Shown: positions 5,222-5,358 of the stretch, one piece after another
How the letters are laid out: each line of letters starts with the position of its first letter
How positions within the stretch are numbered: the first letter of the stretch is position 1
Source of the DNA: Pedosphaera sp.
GTDB taxonomy: Bacteria; Verrucomicrobiota; Verrucomicrobiae; Limisphaerales; Pedosphaeraceae
Assembly: GCA_028293265.1 (NCBI GenBank)
Contig: JAQGPB010000259.1
Coordinates: 1-5,358, forward strand
Direction: 5' to 3'
DNA length: 5,358 nt
Position numbers and translations under genes: made by a program
Notes under the pieces: generated by a model
What the model saw: only the letters and a program-made list of their open reading frames with translations
What the model was told of the DNA's origin: nothing
The model's database searches: none

Positions 5222-5358
5222 ATGTTCGATTCGCTGAGCAACAAGCTCCAAAGTGCTTTCAAGAATTTGCGCGGCCTCGGTAAAATCTCCGAGACCAACG
5301 TCGCCGATTCCCTGCGCGAAGTCCGCATGGCCCTCCTGGAAGCCGATGTCAATTTCAA
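5222..5358 (+). CDS. ffh: Signal recognition particle protein Ffh, N-terminal part (runs off window)
   Basis: The visible 45 codons give MFDSLSNKLQSAFKNLRG followed by LGKISETNVADSLREVRM and ALLEADVNF. This is the characteristic N-terminal helical bundle of Ffh (SRP54): F-x-x-L-S-x-K-L at the start, G-K-I-S-E-x-N-V, then the L-R-E-V-R-x-A-L-L-E-A-D-V signature. Ffh is the GTPase that binds signal sequences on ribosomes together with SRP RNA and delivers them to FtsY at the membrane. The GTPase (NG) and M domains lie beyond the right edge. The ATG at 5222 is supported by TAAGG at 5210-5214, seven bases upstream, a good Shine-Dalgarno. No SRP RNA gene was found nearby. The gene is essential in most bacteria and seems to have its own leader and promoter. 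Confidence 0.95.
   Translation, partial: MFDSLSNKLQSAFKNLRGLGKISETNVADSLREVRMALLEADVNF

Overview
This 5.36 kb window looks like chromosomal DNA from a soil or freshwater bacterium of the Planctomycetota-Verrucomicrobiota group, and I lean towards Verrucomicrobiota. The main clues are a secreted planctomycete-type c-type cytochrome, a Spinster-like MFS carrier, an ffh start of the kind seen in that group, fairly GC-rich DNA and few clear Shine-Dalgarno sites. This is inference from protein character, not from a database search.

Layout. Positions 1-192 (minus strand) hold the N-terminal part of an AbrB/SpoVT-type DNA-binding protein that runs off the left edge. A roughly 100-base divergent intergenic region separates it from a compact plus-strand cluster: an Lgt-like membrane protein (297-1040), a Spinster-like MFS transporter (1037-2314, overlapping by ATGA) and a ChrA-type chromate/anion transporter (2318-3652). 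The ChrA reading frame is cut by one in-frame TAG at 3101-3103, so it appears as an N-terminal ORF (2318-3103) and a C-terminal ORF (3110-3652) in the same frame. A short convergent gap with an imperfect hairpin follows. Next comes a minus-strand gene for an exported monohaem cytochrome with a Gly/Pro-rich insertion (3740-4315). About 900 bases without a convincing gene (4316-5221) separate it from the start of ffh (5222 to the right edge). That gap holds a possible ECF-type promoter for the cytochrome, a short cysteine-containing ORF, a possible sigma70 promoter and a C-rich, G-poor leader before ffh.

How the genes work together. The three plus-strand genes are packed like one operon and all encode multi-spanning membrane proteins. 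Lgt enzymes use phospholipid-derived diacylglycerol, and some Spinster carriers move lysophospholipids, so a lipid-handling pair is a possible but unproven reading. ChrA has no obvious link to them. The cytochrome and ffh look like separate transcription units.

The points most worth a second look are the amber codon inside an otherwise intact chrA, the Lgt paralogue that lacks two canonical active-site residues but carries a cysteine cluster, and the collagen-like insertion in the cytochrome domain. I found no CRISPR array, tRNA, rRNA, insertion sequence or clearly new multi-gene system.
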